The notes below the pieces were generated by a model. It made no database searches. It had not been told where the DNA came from and saw only the letters and a list, made by a program, of their open reading frames with translations. A DNA stretch of 64,000 nucleotides from Bacteroidota bacterium (lineage in GTDB: Bacteria; Bacteroidota; Bacteroidia; Bacteroidales; F082), in assembly GCA_009773165.1 (NCBI GenBank), contig WOUZ01000012.1, positions 1 to 64,000 of the forward strand. The letters are read 5' to 3'. The position numbers were made by a program, and so were the translations under genes. This document shows, piece after piece, positions 61,639-64,000 of the stretch. The number at the start of each line of letters is the position of its first letter. Positions within the stretch are counted from its first letter, which is position 1.

Positions 61639-61646
61639 CAAATTTA
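61639..61646 (-). promoter_or_regulatory. Candidate -7 box for moeA-moaA
   Basis: TAAATTTG on the minus strand, an exact TAnnTTTG match, 13 bases before the chosen ATG. It overlaps the alternative TTG start at 61641, which argues against that start. Confidence 0.45.
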
Positions 61647-61698
61647 GGCATTTTGTACTTATTCCTTTGAATGTTCACTACCCAATGAACTCTTTCCA

Positions 61699-61706
61699 TA
61701 ATTTTG
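61699..61706 (+). promoter_or_regulatory. Candidate -7 box for the SNF2 helicase gene
   Basis: TAATTTTG, an exact TAnnTTTG match, 18 bases before the GTG at 61724, in the 97-base gap shared with moeA. Confidence 0.45.
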
Positions 61707-61723
61707 CATGCTAAGAAACATCG

Positions 61724-64000
61724 GTGGAGAATCAAAAAGAAATAAAAATCAGGTCAAAATCAGGAGACGAATACGTTTTAGCGGCTGTCGTAAAATCATC
61801 ACGACATTTTGGCGATTTAGTACTTCCTTTTGCATGCAACAAAGGAGAAAATCAGTTACTTAAAGTTGAGTATCTATTATCGACCATTGAACTAAGCAAT
61901 GATTGTGAAGAAGCTGAATTAATAAAAACCTTGCATGCCATTTCAGCTTCGCTCGATCCTATATCACTTATTAGAAAATTTTCGAAGTTAAAAATGGTGC
62001 CTAAAGACTTTCAGTCGGCAGAGCATCGTAGATTACTCGATAAGTTCATTTTACCTTATGTTTGGAAACAGGTTTCTGAGCTTATTAAACTTTTAGCACA
62101 TTATCAAATTCCTGTATTTGACACCCGTTTTTGGCCATATCTTTATGAAGAGAACAGAATTGAGATTGAAAAAGAAGAGGCTCAAACTCGTCTTTTTTTC
62201 GACAGAGGTGAATCTTCGACCAATTATGTGCTCGAAGCCTGGTCTGATAATGAAAAAATAAATCTGATGCATCCCAACAACAGAATCCTTTCAGTTGTTC
62301 CCTGCCATCTTTTAACTTCAAAAAGTATCGTTCGTTTTGATGAAAGTGTCAACGGAAACCTGTTGCGCCCCTTCCTCGCTAAACAGGAAATCATCATCCC
62401 CGCGAGGGTTGAGAAAGAATATTTTGAAAAATTTATTAAGAAAATTGCCAGCACATCTAATATTGAAGCTAAAGGCTTTTCATTAGTAGATGTTGAAGCA
62501 CAACCTGTTTCCCGTCTTTCGGTTGAAACCTCATGGGATGGCAAAGTTGGATTTGTTCTTTTATTTGAATATGGTGATAAGCGGATGTATTGCGATCATC
62601 TGCAGCAAGTGATTACAACTTTAAAGATTACCGAAGATGGTTTTGAGTTTCTTCGCATAAAGCGGGATTTATTATGGGAGCAACAGCAATATGCTGAACT
62701 GGAAGCCCTTGGTTTGAAAAAGGCATCCTCATTTTTCCTAAGAACGCAACCTGATAGTGAATTGCATAGCTTTCTGTATTTCGTCAGGGAAATTTCAAGT
62801 GTAATAGCTGAAAAAGGATTCAAGATTGATCAGAATTCTGAAATAAGATATAATCTTGATATGCCAAGTGTTACTGTCAAACTTACAACTGAATATGATT
62901 GGTTTGATCTTCAGCTTATTTTACAAATTGGTGATTACCAGTTGCCTTTTATTTCATTAAGGAATCACATTCTGGAGAAGGAAAATGTATTTGTTTTAGA
63001 AGATGGAACACGTTTTCTTATCCCTGTTGCTTGGTTTGAACGGTATTCGGGAATTTTTATTCATGGAAAAAAGCAGCAACAACACCTCCGTCTTCAAAAG
63101 CAGCATTATCCCTTACTGGAGCTATTAGATTTGCCCGATTTTGATAAGAATATTTCTAACACTCATTGCGACAGTCAGTTAATACTTCCCGTTTTAAATA
63201 ATGCTCAGTTACGTCCTTATCAGGAATATGGTTTTTATTGGATGCGAAACCATATGCTGAACAACTCAGGGGCAATACTGGCCGATGATATGGGACTGGG
63301 AAAAACTATTCAGGTTATAGCTTTGCTGACCGCGCATTTTAAGGACTCTGATTTAAATAAGGATAAATCATCGATTGTAGATCAAAGCACAAAGGGGCTT
63401 CAGGACGGGCAACTGGATTTGTTTTACGCTAATGTTCAGATAGATAATAAGCAAGTTGAATTAGGTAAAAAGAAGGATCCCGCTTTAATCGTGATGCCTA
63501 CCTCATTGATTCACAATTGGAAAGATGAATTGCAGCGTTTTTCACCCCGGCTTCGTGTATATGAATATACTGGAGGAAGCCGCACAATAAGCAAAAAAAT
63601 CATGCAATCCCACGAAGTGATTTTAACCACTTATGGCATTATGCGAAAAGACAGTGAAAATTTACAGCAACTAAATTTTAGCTTTATCATCCTTGACGAA
63701 AGTCAGCAAATAAAAAATGCCTCATCTAAAACTGCTACTGCTGCCTATTCGTTGCAAGGCGACTTGAAATTTGCACTTACCGGGACGCCAATAGAAAATC
63801 ATTTGTCTGATTTATGGTCGCAGATGCAGTTTGTAAACCCTGATTTGCTCGGTAGTTTGAATGATTTTAATAAATACTACAGCATTCCCATAGCCAGAAA
63901 CCCCGAAGCTCCGCAGCACGAAAAACTTATGACACTCATAAGTCCATACATTTTACGACGAACAAAACAACAGGTTGCGCCTGAGCTTCCTCCACTGACA
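61724..64000 (+). CDS. SNF2-family helicase, 5' part (759 codons, runs off window)
   Basis: One open frame from GTG 61724 to the window end; the 3' end is missing. An in-frame stop at 61712 and no ATG nearby make GTG the likely start. Residues 1-490 are a large N-terminal region unlike the motor. The helicase core begins near LRPYQEYGFYWM, with Walker A DDMGLGKT (521-528), motif Ia (LIVMPTSLIHNW), motif Ib (ILTTYGIM), the DExx box as DESQ (658-661), and motif III (FALTGTPIENHLSDLWSQMQF). This layout fits the bacterial SNF2 helicases of the HepA/RapA group, which translocate on double-stranded DNA and remodel protein-DNA complexes. The partner is not visible. It is divergent from moeA. Confidence 0.93.
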   Translation, partial: MENQKEIKIRSKSGDEYVLAAVVKSSRHFGDLVLPFACNKGENQLLKVEYLLSTIELSNDCEEAELIKTLHAISASLDPISLIRKFSKLKMVPKDFQSAEHRRLLDKFILPYVWKQVSELIKLLAHYQIPVFDTRFWPYLYEENRIEIEKEEAQTRLFFDRGESSTNYVLEAWSDNEKINLMHPNNRILSVVPCHLLTSKSIVRFDESVNGNLLRPFLAKQEIIIPARVEKEYFEKFIKKIASTSNIEAKGFSLVDVEAQPVSRLSVETSWDGKVGFVLLFEYGDKRMYCDHLQQVITTLKITEDGFEFLRIKRDLLWEQQQYAELEALGLKKASSFFLRTQPDSELHSFLYFVREISSVIAEKGFKIDQNSEIRYNLDMPSVTVKLTTEYDWFDLQLILQIGDYQLPFISLRNHILEKENVFVLEDGTRFLIPVAWFERYSGIFIHGKKQQQHLRLQKQHYPLLELLDLPDFDKNISNTHCDSQLILPVLNNAQLRPYQEYGFYWMRNHMLNNSGAILADDMGLGKTIQVIALLTAHFKDSDLNKDKSSIVDQSTKGLQDGQLDLFYANVQIDNKQVELGKKKDPALIVMPTSLIHNWKDELQRFSPRLRVYEYTGGSRTISKKIMQSHEVILTTYGIMRKDSENLQQLNFSFIILDESQQIKNASSKTATAAYSLQGDLKFALTGTPIENHLSDLWSQMQFVNPDLLGSLNDFNKYYSIPIARNPEAPQHEKLMTLISPYILRRTKQQVAPELPPLT

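Noticed and set aside
61708-61737. ATG at 61708 as the start of the SNF2 gene
   Set aside because: It is in a different frame; the helicase frame has a stop at 61712 and its first start after that is GTG 61724.
1-64000. Prophage, insertion sequence, integron or CRISPR content
   Set aside because: No transposase, integrase, terminal inverted repeats, capsid genes or spaced identical repeats were seen on either strand.

Overview
The window comes from a bacterium of the phylum Bacteroidota, probably a free-living, saccharolytic Bacteroidales/Marinilabiliales-type organism. This rests on several sequence features: cargo proteins with type IX secretion (T9SS) C-terminal sorting domains, a GT117/DUF2723 membrane protein, a long-form NusB, the near absence of Shine-Dalgarno sequences, and an AT-rich intergenic box TAnnTTTG (the known Bacteroidota -7 element) correctly oriented in front of about 19 transcription units. 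The closest species cannot be named from sequence alone.

Layout. 1-98: the 3' end of a 5S rRNA gene and its terminator. 172-2670: a small orphan ORF, nth, and a bcp-recA pair. 2724-6309: a TPR lipoprotein, a minus-strand pair of a lipoprotein and a signal-peptide-bearing peptide deformylase, then chorismate synthase. 6452-16310: a multi-PAS histidine kinase, a GT117 membrane protein, and a pair made of a zinc phospholipase C/P1-nuclease-like protein and a penicillin-acylase-like protein. 16321-20117 (minus): a HlyIII/PAQR membrane protein, NusB, and a GT2 glycosyltransferase fused to what looks like a degenerate phosphoglycosyltransferase. 20341-27667: a T9SS-exported glycosidase-like protein, aconitase and an M1 peptidase.

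27817-38152 is an alpha-glucan cluster: a trehalose-synthase-like GH13, a beta-phosphoglucomutase/GH65 phosphorylase fusion, two tandem uridine-kinase-fold P-loop proteins, a second GH13 and a eukaryotic-type branching enzyme. Together these should interconvert maltose or trehalose, glucose phosphates and branched glucan. A 17-base dyad in front of this cluster is almost identical to one in front of aconitase, which suggests a shared regulator with CRP-family site geometry.

38201-49893 holds a Cys-cluster protein, a secreted lipase, tRNA-Arg(UCU), a Gly-rich RRM protein with a long leader, a 1539-residue PKD-repeat T9SS protein with a smaller partner, an unrecognised two-TM protein and an SLC13 transporter.

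49978-58476 (minus) is the most unusual part, a probable phosphate operon. In order of transcription it encodes a DUF47/PhoU-like protein, an unknown protein, a PiT phosphate permease fused to a coiled coil and a LuxR-type DNA-binding domain, an OprP-type porin with an N-terminal regulatory-like domain, a lipoprotein with five lamin-tail repeats, and two CYTH-type (triphosphate tunnel) proteins. I read it as an outer-membrane-to-inner-membrane phosphate uptake system whose permease is also its own candidate transcription factor.

58670-64000: a Fes-like esterase, a moeA-moaA pair with a shortened MoaA, and the first 759 codons of an SNF2-family helicase that runs off the window. I saw no insertion sequence, prophage, CRISPR array or obvious island boundary.
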